From contig JAEYRD010000106.1 in the NCBI GenBank assembly GCA_023435725.1, forward strand, positions 1 to 64,000: DNA of 64,000 bases, read 5' to 3'. Below, in pieces: positions 6,932-15,228 of this stretch. The translations under genes were made by a program, and so were the position numbers. Position 1 is the first letter of the stretch, and the number at the start of each line of letters is the position of its first letter. This DNA is from Pseudomonadota bacterium. Its GTDB lineage: Bacteria; Pseudomonadota; Alphaproteobacteria; Rhizobiales; Xanthobacteraceae. The notes under the pieces were generated by a model. That model had not been told where the DNA came from. It saw only the letters and a program-made list of their open reading frames with translations, and did no database searches.

Positions 6932-7324
6932 TCACGGAGCCTGCTGCAAAATCGTGGAGCCGTTCAGAATGCCAAGCTGGGATACCCCGGCAGCATTGTT
7001 CAAACCAATCTGACCGATCAAGCTCGTGTTGGCGCCGCCGACCTGACCGACCGCGGCGTTATTGGTCGCGGTGGGGGTCGTGCCGCCCTGTCCTATCGTC
7101 GCCGAATTGATCGAGGCCAGCGATCCCAACTGCAAGCTCGATGCGGTGTTGGTCGCGCCGAATTGCAGCGTCGTCGCGGTGTTGTTCACCGGGCCGGTCT
7201 GCACCGTGGACGAGAGATTTGTCGTACCGAACTGCAACACGCTAATCGAGTTGGCGGCTTGGGCATCGACAGCGGTCAGCGCGCTCAGCATGACGACCGT
7301 CGTGACGAAAAATTTCGTGCGCAT
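6932..7324 (-). CDS. Curlin-repeat protein (putative functional-amyloid subunit)
   Basis: A 130-residue exported protein starting at ATG 7324 behind GGAGGATATGAC. The signal peptide ends AVDAQA. The whole mature chain is about nine short units: NSISVLQFGTT, NLSSTVQTGPV, NNTATTLQFGA, NTASSLQLGSL, NSATIGQGGT, NNAAVGQVGGA, NTSLIGQIGLN, NAAGVSQLGIL, NGSTILQQAP. The near absence of charged residues and the Asn/Gln/Gly ladders fit a cross-beta amyloid subunit like CsgA. There are no cysteines in the mature part. Confidence 0.78.
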   Translation of the reverse strand: MRTKFFVTTVVMLSALTAVDAQAANSISVLQFGTTNLSSTVQTGPVNNTATTLQFGATNTASSLQLGSLASINSATIGQGGTTPTATNNAAVGQVGGANTSLIGQIGLNNAAGVSQLGILNGSTILQQAP

Positions 7325-7465
7325 GTCATATCCTCCGCGAAATGTCAGCCGTCGACCCGCCGCCCCGTTCAGGCAACCTGATCGCGGTGATTTCGAGTAT
7401 GGTCTGTCGAGTATCACCCGGACGCGCCGCTCGGTGGACGCGCCCGGGGCCGATACGGGGCTGGC

Positions 7466-7858
7466 TTAGTGCTGCGTGATGGTGCTGGAGTTGGTTCCGA
7501 TGCCGAACTGCCCAACGGCCGCAGCGTTGTTCGGCGGGAGGCCGAAGAGCGTGGACTGGCTGATCGAGCTGGTGTTGTTGCCGGTGGCAACCTGCCCAGT
7601 GGTGGCCGAGTTGCCAAAGACACCAACCTGAGTCACCGAGCTCGCATTGTTGAGCGACGGAGTGGTCGTGCCCTGCATGGTGGTCGCGGTATTCAGGAAG
7701 CCGAGCTGGGAGGTGGTCGAGGAGTCATTCACGTGGCCCTGCTGGTTCACGCTGGAGCCGTTTACGATGCCGACTTGCACCGTGGTTGCGGTATTGGCAG
7801 CCTGAGCCGCGGAGGACAGGGCGAACACGGCAACGGAAGCAAAAAACAATTTGCGCAT
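7466..7858 (-). CDS. Curlin-repeat protein (putative functional-amyloid subunit), first gene of the cluster
   Basis: A 130-residue exported protein with signal peptide MRKLFFASVAVFALSSAAQA. The mature chain is built of about nine units of 11-14 residues, such as NTATTVQVGIV, NGSSVNQQGHV, NDSSTTSQLGF, NNASSVTQVGVF and NNAAAVGQFGIG, ending NSSTITQH. Ser and Thr are unusually abundant. It is the promoter-proximal member of the five-gene minus-strand cluster; 141 bases separate it from the next subunit gene, room for an internal promoter or processing site. Confidence 0.78.
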   Translation of the reverse strand: MRKLFFASVAVFALSSAAQAANTATTVQVGIVNGSSVNQQGHVNDSSTTSQLGFLNTATTMQGTTTPSLNNASSVTQVGVFGNSATTGQVATGNNTSSISQSTLFGLPPNNAAAVGQFGIGTNSSTITQH

Positions 7859-7985
7859 GGAATATCCCTTTCTAGCCGAGTTGTCTGACTGAGTTCGGAT
7901 GCCGTCTATGCCGTCTTGGAGCAGGCCGACATCGTAGGGAGGACTCTGAACCGATCTAGTGCGATCCGACAGACTGCAGTTTATG

Positions 7986-8003
7986 CTAGTCGATACGGAC
8001 TAG
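7986..8003. promoter_or_regulatory. Palindrome upstream of the curlin-repeat cluster
   Basis: CTAGTC-GATACG-GACTAG is a perfect six-base-arm inverted repeat in the 175-base gap between the response-regulator stop (8034) and the first curlin-repeat gene (7858). It could be an operator for the cluster or a weak terminator for the regulator gene. No -35/-10 pair was assigned. Confidence 0.3.
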
Positions 8004-8033
8004 ACGATGCGCGATGACTTGCCGTCCGCAAAT

Positions 8034-8687
8034 CTAGATCTGCGCATGTCCAGCAGCGAATCGCTCCGCCTCGAGTCCCATGCTGTCGATCAATCGCACA
8101 ACCTCGACCGGCGAACGCAACCCCAGCTTCCGCATCATTCTGGCGCGATGCACCTTCACCGTCACCTCGCTGACGCCGAGCCTGGCCGCGATCTGCTTGG
8201 CAACGAGCCCGTCCGCCATCAGCAGCATGATCTCGCGTTCCCGTGCCGTCAGCGTCTGGACGCGCTGGCGTGCCTCGCGCTCCCCGCCCTCGCGCTCCAG
8301 GCGCCTGCGATCGCGCTCGATGCCGTGCCTGATCGCATCGAGTATCTCCTGCTCGCGAAAAGGTTTTGGCAAAAATTCGACCGCGCCGCGCTTCATGGCC
8401 TCGACCGAGACGCGCACGTCCGCGTGGCCGCTGATGAAGACGATCGGTATCTGCACGCCCGACTCCGCCAGCTTGCGCTGAAGCTCGAGGCCGGTCGGCG
8501 CCGTGCCGGGAAAGCGGACGTCGAGCACCAGGCAGGATGGTCCGTTAGCTAGATCTTCGGCAAGAAACTCGTCCGTTGAGGCAAACAACCTGACCTTGTG
8601 TCCAGTTTCCTCGCAAAGGCTGCCAATCGCATTTCGAATCTGGATTTCGTCATCAACGACATAAACTGTGGCCTGGGTTGAATTCAT
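8034..8687 (-). CDS. FixJ/NarL-type two-component response regulator
   Basis: The 217-residue protein has an N-terminal receiver domain with VVDDE (11-14 region), phosphoacceptor Asp56 (LVLDVRFPG), the FISGHAD switch strand and Lys108 (PKPF). A linker leads to a LuxR-type HTH: LTAREREIMLLMADGLVAKQIAARLGVSEVTVKVHRARMMRKL. The layout and the SGHADV and PKPF motifs are those of the FixJ subgroup. No histidine kinase gene is adjacent, so it is an orphan here. It lies directly upstream of the curlin-like cluster on the same strand and may control it. GGGGAG precedes the ATG. Confidence 0.88.
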   Translation of the reverse strand: MNSTQATVYVVDDEIQIRNAIGSLCEETGHKVRLFASTDEFLAEDLANGPSCLVLDVRFPGTAPTGLELQRKLAESGVQIPIVFISGHADVRVSVEAMKRGAVEFLPKPFREQEILDAIRHGIERDRRRLEREGGEREARQRVQTLTAREREIMLLMADGLVAKQIAARLGVSEVTVKVHRARMMRKLGLRSPVEVVRLIDSMGLEAERFAAGHAQI

Positions 8688-9276
8688 CGCAGTTAACTCC
8701 CCGAATTGGGGCTCGATGATCCGGCAACGAGCTATCCATCACGATTGGAAGCAGCGAAAGGTGCTTGAATGCATCGGCGGGTGCGAACGAGCGGCAAAGG
8801 GTCGTCACTCCTACGTTCTAGGGCAAAAGGCCCAGTGGATACGAGTGAAGCAGTTAACATTTCGGATTTTTTGATCGAAGGGATTCGAGGCGACCTTCGG
8901 CGCAGCAATGTCGAGGATGCGCCAATCCGGCGTCGTGGCCTTGGTACCGCCAATGCCAGTTGTGTCACGGCGTTGCTACCCTTCCAAACTGAACGCCCAG
9001 AGGTTGATCTAGCGAGATCAGACGAGACGTGCAGTCAGCTATCGAATTCGATACCGCGCGCATCCGTTTGAATACGCCCGGTATAGGCCCCGCGCAAATC
9101 ACGAAAAGGCGTAGCCACGGACTTTACTTCTAAATCATAGAGCGCGCCCGTCCGTCGCATTAAGTACGACGACATACTGCCGAGACACCGGAATCGCCTC
9201 GGGCGAAATTGCAGCCATCTCGCGATTCCGGCCTTTCCGCCAACAAGGTCATTTCAAGAGGGCGGGGGTTGCTGAT
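8688..9276. other. Long intergenic region, no convincing gene
   Basis: 589 bases between divergent genes. The open frames here lack coding character (basic, low complexity, no RBS). It holds the palindrome TGATCT-agcg-AGATCA at 9005-9020, and an inverted repeat ccggaatcgc (9187-9196)/gcgattccgg (9221-9230) with a 24-base loop, 47 bases before the MacA-like start. These may be operators or a leader structure for the exporter operon. Confidence 0.5.
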
Positions 9277-10707
9277 ATGCGATTTGTGCCAGTCATTGCC
9301 TTATTCGGAACTGCATGCGGCCTCGCCGCAGTCTACGCCGCGGGATCGGCCACCATCACCGGCGCGGCTGGGAGTGCTGCAGCCCGCGCAACACGCGCCT
9401 ACGAGTCGACAAAACAACTCCTCGCACCAGGTGCACGCGAAGCCCCAACCTTCGAGTCGGACGCGCCTGTCTTCCGCTACGCCTCGATACAGCGCGGCAG
9501 CATCGAGCAGACCGTGACCGTCACCGGTGCCCTGCAACCGGTCAAGACGATCGAGGTAGGTTCCCAATTGTCAGGGCAACTTGCGCGTGTATATGTCGAT
9601 TTCAACGACACCGTGAGCAAGGAACAACCGCTCGCCCTGATTGATCCCCGCAGTTTCGCGGCCAAAGTCGACGAGGCCAAGGCGGCGCTCGAGGTCGCCA
9701 ATTCCCTCGTGGAAATCGAACGGGCCAAGCTGGATCGCGCCAGGATCGATCTGCAGAACGCCAAGGGTAGCCGCGACGTGCTTGCCGCCAAGCTCGAGAG
9801 CGCCCAGGCGGTCAAATCATCGGCGCAGAAGACCCTGCAGCGAAAGCTGGCGCTGCAGTCGCAGAACGTCGTGGCTACTACGACGGTCGACGACGCCCAG
9901 ACGGAGTTTACCGCTCGGCTCGCCCAGGAGCGCGAGGCCGAGGTGATGGTGTCCCTCAATGCCTACTCCGTGGACGGCGCGCAGGCCGATGTGCGCAGGA
10001 TCGAGGCTGAGCTGAACCAGGCGAGGATGGCGGTGCCGGAGAAGGCGGCCGTACTTGCTGCGGCGCAAGCAGACCTCGATCGCACCGTGATCCGCTCGCC
10101 GATCGACGGCGTGATCGTCGGCAGGTTCGTCAACGAGGGCCAGACGCTTGCCGTGGGGCTGGAGTCGCGCACAACTTTCGTGGTCGCCCATCGCCTGGAA
10201 GACATGGAGATTCACGCCCAGGTCGACGAAGCGGACATAGGGCGGATCGCTCCCGGCCAGCCCGCGCATTTCACGGTGGATGCTTATCCCGACCGCCGCT
10301 TCGAAGCGGTGGTTCGGCAGGTGCGCAAGGCGCCGCAGAACCAGCAGCACGTGGTGACCTACACCGTCGTGCTGTCGACCTCCAATCTCGACGGCGCGCT
10401 GCTGCCGGGAATGACTGCACTGGTCAAGATCGTGATCGAGCGCCAGGTCGACGTGCTGAAAGTACCGCTGGCCGCGTTGCGCTTCCAGCCTTCGGGCGCA
10501 CGGACCGACACAGCTTCGAACCGCAGCGGCGTCTGGGTACGCACCGCGGCCGGCTCACTCCAGCGCATTCCGGTGACCGTCGGCGCGGCGGGCACCGAGC
10601 AGGTGGCGCTCAAGAGCGGAGATCTCGTCGAAGGCAGCCAGGTCGCCGTCGGCCAGGCAATCCGGCCCGCCGGCCTGGAATTTCTTGGAATCAGGTTCGG
10701 ATCATGA
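9277..10707 (+). CDS. MacA-like periplasmic adaptor (membrane fusion protein)
   Basis: This 476-residue protein has an N-terminal membrane anchor/signal (about 1-25), a biotinyl-lipoyl-like half (VTVTGALQPVKTIEVGSQLSGQLARVYVDFNDTV), a long coiled-coil hairpin (about 125-265, rich in Ala/Glu/Lys), the second lipoyl half (DLDRTVIRSPIDGVIVGRFVNEGQT) and a beta-barrel domain. This is the HlyD/MacA adaptor layout that joins an inner-membrane ABC exporter to an outer-membrane channel. Its stop overlaps the ATPase gene by four bases (ATGA), so it is part of a tight three-gene export operon. The substrate is unknown. Confidence 0.88.
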   Translation: MRFVPVIALFGTACGLAAVYAAGSATITGAAGSAAARATRAYESTKQLLAPGAREAPTFESDAPVFRYASIQRGSIEQTVTVTGALQPVKTIEVGSQLSGQLARVYVDFNDTVSKEQPLALIDPRSFAAKVDEAKAALEVANSLVEIERAKLDRARIDLQNAKGSRDVLAAKLESAQAVKSSAQKTLQRKLALQSQNVVATTTVDDAQTEFTARLAQEREAEVMVSLNAYSVDGAQADVRRIEAELNQARMAVPEKAAVLAAAQADLDRTVIRSPIDGVIVGRFVNEGQTLAVGLESRTTFVVAHRLEDMEIHAQVDEADIGRIAPGQPAHFTVDAYPDRRFEAVVRQVRKAPQNQQHVVTYTVVLSTSNLDGALLPGMTALVKIVIERQVDVLKVPLAALRFQPSGARTDTASNRSGVWVRTAAGSLQRIPVTVGAAGTEQVALKSGDLVEGSQVAVGQAIRPAGLEFLGIRFGS

Positions 10708-11429
10708 CCGCTCCCCTGCCCCTTATCAGCCTCCGCTCCGTCTGCAGGACGTATCGTGCGGACGGAGTCGCGGTGACGGCGGTGCGCAATGTCAGCTTCG
10801 ACATTGAACAGGGCGAAATTCTCGCGGTGATGGGACCGTCCGGCTCCGGCAAGTCCACGCTGATGAACATGATCGGTCTTCTCGACCTGCCGAGCGAAGG
10901 CGCGATCTATCTCGAGGGCGCCAATGTCGCCGACCTCTCCGAGGACCGCAGGTCGACCTTGCGCGCCCACAGCATCGGCTTCGTGTTTCAGTCCTACAAT
11001 CTGCTCGCCCGCCACAACGCGATCGAGAACGTCGCCCTGCCGTTGATCTATTGTGGCATCGGCCGCAGGGAGCGCCAGGAACGAGCCGAGCACAGCCTCG
11101 AGGCCGTCGGCATGCTGCACCGGGCGCATCACTTTCCGCGGCAGCTCTCTGGTGGCGAGCAGCAGCGCATCGCGATCGCGCGTGCCCTGATCGCCTCCCC
11201 GTTGATCGTGCTCGCCGACGAGCCGACCGGTGCGCTCGACAGTCGCACCGGCGCCGAGATCCTGGCGCTGTTCGCCGCGCTCAACCGGCGCGGCCAGACC
11301 GTCGTGATGATCACGCATGATGCCGGCATCGCGACCCAGTGCCGTCGCACGATCCGCCTGCATGACGGCGAAATCGTCAGCGACGAGGTGCTGGCTCCGC
11401 TGCTGCCGAAGCGGAGCGCTGCGTCATGA
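10704..11429 (+). CDS. ABC transporter ATPase (MacB-type, separate from its permease)
   Basis: A 241-residue nucleotide-binding protein with Walker A GPSGSGKST (44-52), Q-loop Gln96, signature LSGGEQQR (148-155), Walker B LIVLADE with catalytic Glu173, and the H-loop in MITHDAG. It belongs to the LolD/MacB/FtsE group. In E. coli MacB the ATPase and permease are fused; here they are separate genes that overlap by four bases on both sides, so stoichiometric coupling is likely. It powers the MacA-like adaptor and FtsX-like permease complex. Confidence 0.92.
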   Translation: MTAPLPLISLRSVCRTYRADGVAVTAVRNVSFDIEQGEILAVMGPSGSGKSTLMNMIGLLDLPSEGAIYLEGANVADLSEDRRSTLRAHSIGFVFQSYNLLARHNAIENVALPLIYCGIGRRERQERAEHSLEAVGMLHRAHHFPRQLSGGEQQRIAIARALIASPLIVLADEPTGALDSRTGAEILALFAALNRRGQTVVMITHDAGIATQCRRTIRLHDGEIVSDEVLAPLLPKRSAAS

Positions 11430-12649
11430 CGATGCTCCAGGGCTTCCAGATTGCTCTGCACGCCTTGCGCCTCAACCCGCTGCGCAGCGTCCTTACCATG
11501 CTCGGCATCGTCATCGGCGTCGCATCGATTGTCACGGTCTTCGCGATCGGGGCCGGCGCACAGCTCCGCCTCCAGGAACAGATCCGCTCGATCGGCGCCA
11601 ACGTGCTGATGATCACGCCCGGCGCAGTCTATCAGGGTGGCGTCCGCCTCAAGGAGGGCACCAAACTGACGATGACCGAAAGCGACGTGCAGGCCATCCT
11701 CGAGCAGATTCCGGAGATTCAAGCGGCGGCCGGCTCGATCGCCGGAACGGCGCAGGTGATCCACGAGAGCAAGAACTGGAACACGACGATCAATGGCACC
11801 ACGACCGGACACTTCATGGTGCGCGACTGGCAGCTCGCCTCCGGGCGCTATTTCTCCGGCGCCGAAGAGGCCGGGGCCGGCAAGGTCGTGATCCTCGGAA
11901 GTACGGTCGCGCGCGAGCTGTTCGCGCCGGGCGACGATCCGATCGGCGCGCAGATCAGGATCATGAAGGTGCCGCTCGAAGTGGTTGGCGTGCTCGACCG
12001 CAAGGGGCCGGCGCAGGACGACGTCGCCTTCGTCCCCCTCGCCACCGCCAAGCTGCGCTTCCTCGGTAGTGCAAGCGGCATCAACCGGGACTCGGTTGCC
12101 TACATCGTCGCCAAGGTGGCCGCCGACGGCCAGATGGCGGGCGCGCGATCCGAGATCGAAAGCCTGCTGCGGCAGCGTCACCGGGTCCTCGCCGGCCAGG
12201 AAGACGATTTCAAGGTCCAGGATCCGGCGGCGGCCATGGAAGCGCAGCAGGGAGCAATCCGCACCGTGGCGCTCCTGCTCGTCGCCATCGCGTCGGTCTC
12301 GCTGCTCGTCGGCGGCATCAGCATCATGAACGTCATGATCGTGTCGGTCACGGAACGAACGCGGGAGATTGGAATTCGCCGGGCGCTCGGCGGGCGGATG
12401 CGGGATATCCGTCTCCAGTTTCTCTGCGAAGCGCTTGTCCTCTGCCTCCTCGGCGGCGCTATCGGCGTTGTCGGTGGGGTCACGCTGTCGATGACAGTCG
12501 CCCGCATGGCCGGCTGGATCACGTCAATCGACAGCGAAGCAATTGCCCTGGCCCTGGTCTTCTCGATCGTGACCGGCCTGATCTTCGGTTTCTATCCTGC
12601 ACACAAGGCGTCCAAGCTCAGTCCAATAGAGGCGCTCAAGACGGAATGA
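11426..12649 (+). CDS. MacB-like ABC transporter permease (FtsX domain)
   Basis: This 407-residue protein has one N-terminal membrane helix (LRSVLTMLGIVIGVASIVTVFAIG, about 20-43), a large periplasmic core (MacB_PCD, about 45-275) and three C-terminal helices (about 280-400) with the FtsX signature VTERTREIGIRRALGGRMRDI. This is the mechanotransmission type of ABC exporter, which drives tripartite pumps from the periplasm rather than moving substrate through the membrane. It overlaps the ATPase gene by four bases. An outer-membrane TolC-like partner is not in the window. Confidence 0.9.
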   Translation: MTMLQGFQIALHALRLNPLRSVLTMLGIVIGVASIVTVFAIGAGAQLRLQEQIRSIGANVLMITPGAVYQGGVRLKEGTKLTMTESDVQAILEQIPEIQAAAGSIAGTAQVIHESKNWNTTINGTTTGHFMVRDWQLASGRYFSGAEEAGAGKVVILGSTVARELFAPGDDPIGAQIRIMKVPLEVVGVLDRKGPAQDDVAFVPLATAKLRFLGSASGINRDSVAYIVAKVAADGQMAGARSEIESLLRQRHRVLAGQEDDFKVQDPAAAMEAQQGAIRTVALLLVAIASVSLLVGGISIMNVMIVSVTERTREIGIRRALGGRMRDIRLQFLCEALVLCLLGGAIGVVGGVTLSMTVARMAGWITSIDSEAIALALVFSIVTGLIFGFYPAHKASKLSPIEALKTE

Positions 12650-12701
12650 AAGCATGCTGGGATGGCCACATCAACTCAACGGCCAGGGAGGAACTAGAGT
12701 C

Positions 12702-13013
12702 ATGAGCCCCGAAAATTCGATTACACCAACGCCCCGCGAACGTCAGCTGATGATGCTGATCGCGCGCGGAATGCAGAACAAGAACATCGCCTTCGAGCTC
12801 AAGATCTCGGAGAACACGGTGCGGGCGCATATCGGCAATATCATGCGCAAATACCGACTCCAGAACCGGACTCAGATCGCGATTATCTTCGCGCTGCATG
12901 CGGCGACGCCATCGCTGCGGCGCGATCTCGCCAACGGCGGAGGCTATCCCGCCGCGGTGAAACCAGCGCAGGCTCTGGCGCAGAATCCGCGGGTAGAGAT
13001 CGCGCCGAAATAA
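12702..13013 (+). CDS. Free-standing LuxR-type HTH regulator
   Basis: This 103-residue protein consists almost only of a LuxR/GerE helix-turn-helix: TPRERQLMMLIARGMQNKNIAFELKISENTVRAHIGNIMRKYRLQNRTQIAI. It has no receiver or ligand-binding domain, like the GerE type. I start at ATG 12702 (MSPENS) because GGGAGG lies about eight bases upstream. It follows the exporter permease by 52 bases on the same strand and probably belongs to the same transcript. It may regulate the pump. Confidence 0.75.
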   Translation: MSPENSITPTPRERQLMMLIARGMQNKNIAFELKISENTVRAHIGNIMRKYRLQNRTQIAIIFALHAATPSLRRDLANGGGYPAAVKPAQALAQNPRVEIAPK

Positions 13014-13359
13014 GCTTGCTGGCTATCCTGGCTCGTGTTGCCCGCCAGGCAACGCAACCAAGTCCCGGGAAGACCTGGACGTTACTCCCATTTGAATTCG
13101 GAATTTTGTCATCGATTGTTCGTTGCGGTCCAGAGGCACTGCCGCGTCCGGCGCGAGACCGGACTGAGGCGCCTCGTCCGGTCATCGCGCGCCAACGAGG
13201 TTGCGTTTCATTGGCGCAAGTCCGTGACCGCATTGTCCCCACCCCTCTCATCCCTGTTGCATTGCCGATGGGCCTTGTAACAAAACTGTCATATAGCAAA
13301 ACTAAACGATGCCGGGGGCCGCGGTCGCGGCCATGCCGCCTCACCGCAGGAGAGATTTG
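13014..13359. other. Intergenic region upstream of the phosphatase-like gene
   Basis: 346 bases without a convincing gene. It contains a candidate Pho box at 13275-13292 close to the 3' end. The rest shows no clear repeat or RNA gene. Confidence 0.45.
13275..13292 (+). promoter_or_regulatory. Candidate PhoB-binding site (Pho box)
   Basis: TTGTAAC-AAAA-CTGTCAT has two seven-base direct half-sites spaced by four, the Pho-box layout. The second half is the exact consensus CTGTCAT; the first matches it at four of seven positions. It lies 68 bases before the ATG of an alkaline-phosphatase-superfamily gene, where phosphate control would make sense. Confidence 0.45.
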
Positions 13360-15213
13360 ATGCGCCGCTCACTGGTGTTGCTGTCCGCCGGACTGACAGT
13401 GCTGTCCACCGGACTTGCCTTCGCCCAGAACAACACGCCCCGTAACCTGATCCTGTTCATTCCGGACGGACTGCGCGCGCTGAAAGTCACCCCTGAAACA
13501 GCACCGGCGATGGCCGAAGTCCGCGACAAGGGCGTCAACTTCAAGAACTCGCACTCGCTGTTTCCGACCTTCACCATGGCCAACGGCTCGGCGATCTCGA
13601 CGGGCCATTATCTCGGCGACACCGGCGTGTTCTCCAACACGATCTGGACCAACTACACCTCCGTCCCTGCCGGCGACACCGTGGTCCCCTTCATCGAGAA
13701 CGACGCCGTGCTCGGCGACATCGACGAACATTTCAAGGGCGACTACCTCAACGAGGAGACCATCCTGAAGATGGCCCGTGACAAGGGCCTCAGCACCGCG
13801 GCGATCGGCAAGGTCGGTCCGACCTATCAGTTCGACCACACTGACAAACCCGAGAAGGCCGGCCTGCATTCGATCGTGTTCGACGACTCGACTGGCGGCA
13901 AGAACGGCGTAGCGCTGTCGGACGAGGTGAAGGCGGCGCTGACCAAGGCCGGCCTCCCCCTTGCCACACCGCCGCGGGGCGACAACAGCAAGGCGGGCGA
14001 CGCCAAGACGCCCGGCACCACGGTTGCCAACGTCGCCCAGCAGGCCTATCTCGCCGACGTCGCCACCAAGGTCGTGCTGCCGATGTTCAAGGCACGCAAC
14101 AAGCCGTTCGTGCTGGTGTTCTGGTCGCGCGATCCCGATGGCAGCCAGCACAACACCGGCGACAGCCTCAATCAGATCATGCCCGGCATCAACGGGCCGA
14201 CCTCGATGGCCGGCATCAAGAATGCCGACAACAACCTCGCGCAGATCCGCAAGGCGCTCGACGAACTCGGGCTCGCCGCCAACACCAACATCATGATCCA
14301 GGCCGACCACGGCTTCTCGACCATCTCCAAGGAAAGCAAGACCAGCCCCTCGGCCAAGGTCAGCTATGACGACACGCCGAAGGACTTCCTGCCGATGGGC
14401 TTTTTGGCGATCGACCTCGCCAAGGCGCTCGACCTGCCGCTGTTCGACCCCAACGACAAGAACGCGAAGGTCGAGGGCAACAAGCATCCGAAGGCCGGCA
14501 ACGGCGTGCTCGGCAAGGATCCGGAGAAGCCCGACCTCGTCGTCGCCACCAATGGCGGCTCCGACCTGATTTACCTGCCGAACAAGGACAAGAAGCTGGC
14601 GGCGAAGACGATCAAGGCGCTGCTCGAGCAGGACTACGTCTCCGGCCTGTTCGTCGAGGACTCCCTCGGCCGCTTCCCCGGCACGCTGCCGCTCTCCAGT
14701 ATCAATCTGCGCGGCAAGTCGGCGACGCCGACGCCGTCAATCGTCGTCAACTTCCGCTCCTACGCCAGCGAGTGCGGCGAGGTGCCGACCAATTGCTCGG
14801 TGCAGGTGGCCGACACCGTGCTGCGCCAGGGCCAGGGCATGCATGGCAGCTTCAGCCGGGGCGACACGTTCAACTTCATGGCCGCGATCGGACCGGACTT
14901 CAAAGGCGGCTTCGTGGACGAGCTGCCGGTGAGCAATGCCGACGTCGGCATGACGGCTGCCCAGCTCATGGGCTTGCGCAGCGCGCAGAACGGCGGCCTG
15001 GTCGGCCGCGTGATGTCGGAGGCCCTGCCCAACGGCATCGTGCCGAAGGCATTCAAGACTGTCGAGAAGTCGAAGATGTCCGAGAACGGCCTGCAGACTG
15101 TGCTCAACGTCCAGCGCGTCGGCAGCCAGCGCTATTTCGACGCCGCCGGCTTCTCCGGCCGCACGCTCGGTCTCGAGACCGAGACCGTCAAACAAAAAAC
15201 GGCGGGGAAGTAG
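13360..15213 (+). CDS. Alkaline-phosphatase-superfamily hydrolase, exported
   Basis: This 617-residue protein starts at ATG 13360 behind CAGGAGAG, with signal peptide MRRSLVLLSAGLTVLSTGLAFA. The alkaline-phosphatase/nucleotide-pyrophosphatase fold is shown by LILFIPDGLRA (metal Asp), SLFPTFTMANGSAISTG (likely Thr nucleophile, as in NPP enzymes), FWSRDPDGSQH, IQADHGFSTI (metal Asp-His) and GMHGSFSRGD (metal His). It probably hydrolyses phosphomonoesters or phosphodiesters in the periplasm. A Pho-box-like site upstream suggests phosphate control. The C-terminal 100 residues are less typical. A minus-strand terminator hairpin overlaps its stop codon. Confidence 0.82.
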   Translation: MRRSLVLLSAGLTVLSTGLAFAQNNTPRNLILFIPDGLRALKVTPETAPAMAEVRDKGVNFKNSHSLFPTFTMANGSAISTGHYLGDTGVFSNTIWTNYTSVPAGDTVVPFIENDAVLGDIDEHFKGDYLNEETILKMARDKGLSTAAIGKVGPTYQFDHTDKPEKAGLHSIVFDDSTGGKNGVALSDEVKAALTKAGLPLATPPRGDNSKAGDAKTPGTTVANVAQQAYLADVATKVVLPMFKARNKPFVLVFWSRDPDGSQHNTGDSLNQIMPGINGPTSMAGIKNADNNLAQIRKALDELGLAANTNIMIQADHGFSTISKESKTSPSAKVSYDDTPKDFLPMGFLAIDLAKALDLPLFDPNDKNAKVEGNKHPKAGNGVLGKDPEKPDLVVATNGGSDLIYLPNKDKKLAAKTIKALLEQDYVSGLFVEDSLGRFPGTLPLSSINLRGKSATPTPSIVVNFRSYASECGEVPTNCSVQVADTVLRQGQGMHGSFSRGDTFNFMAAIGPDFKGGFVDELPVSNADVGMTAAQLMGLRSAQNGGLVGRVMSEALPNGIVPKAFKTVEKSKMSENGLQTVLNVQRVGSQRYFDAAGFSGRTLGLETETVKQKTAGK

Positions 15214-15221
15214 CCCCGCCG
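15190..15221 (-). terminator. Rho-independent terminator for the minus-strand gene, inside the plus-strand CDS end
   Basis: CGGCGGGG (15200-15207) and CCCCGCCG (15214-15221) form a stem. On the minus strand it is followed by TTTTTTGTTT. The stop codon of the plus-strand phosphatase gene (15211-15213) lies in its loop. It can stop transcripts from both sides, though only the minus side has the T run. Confidence 0.75.
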
Positions 15222-15228
15222 CCTTCTC

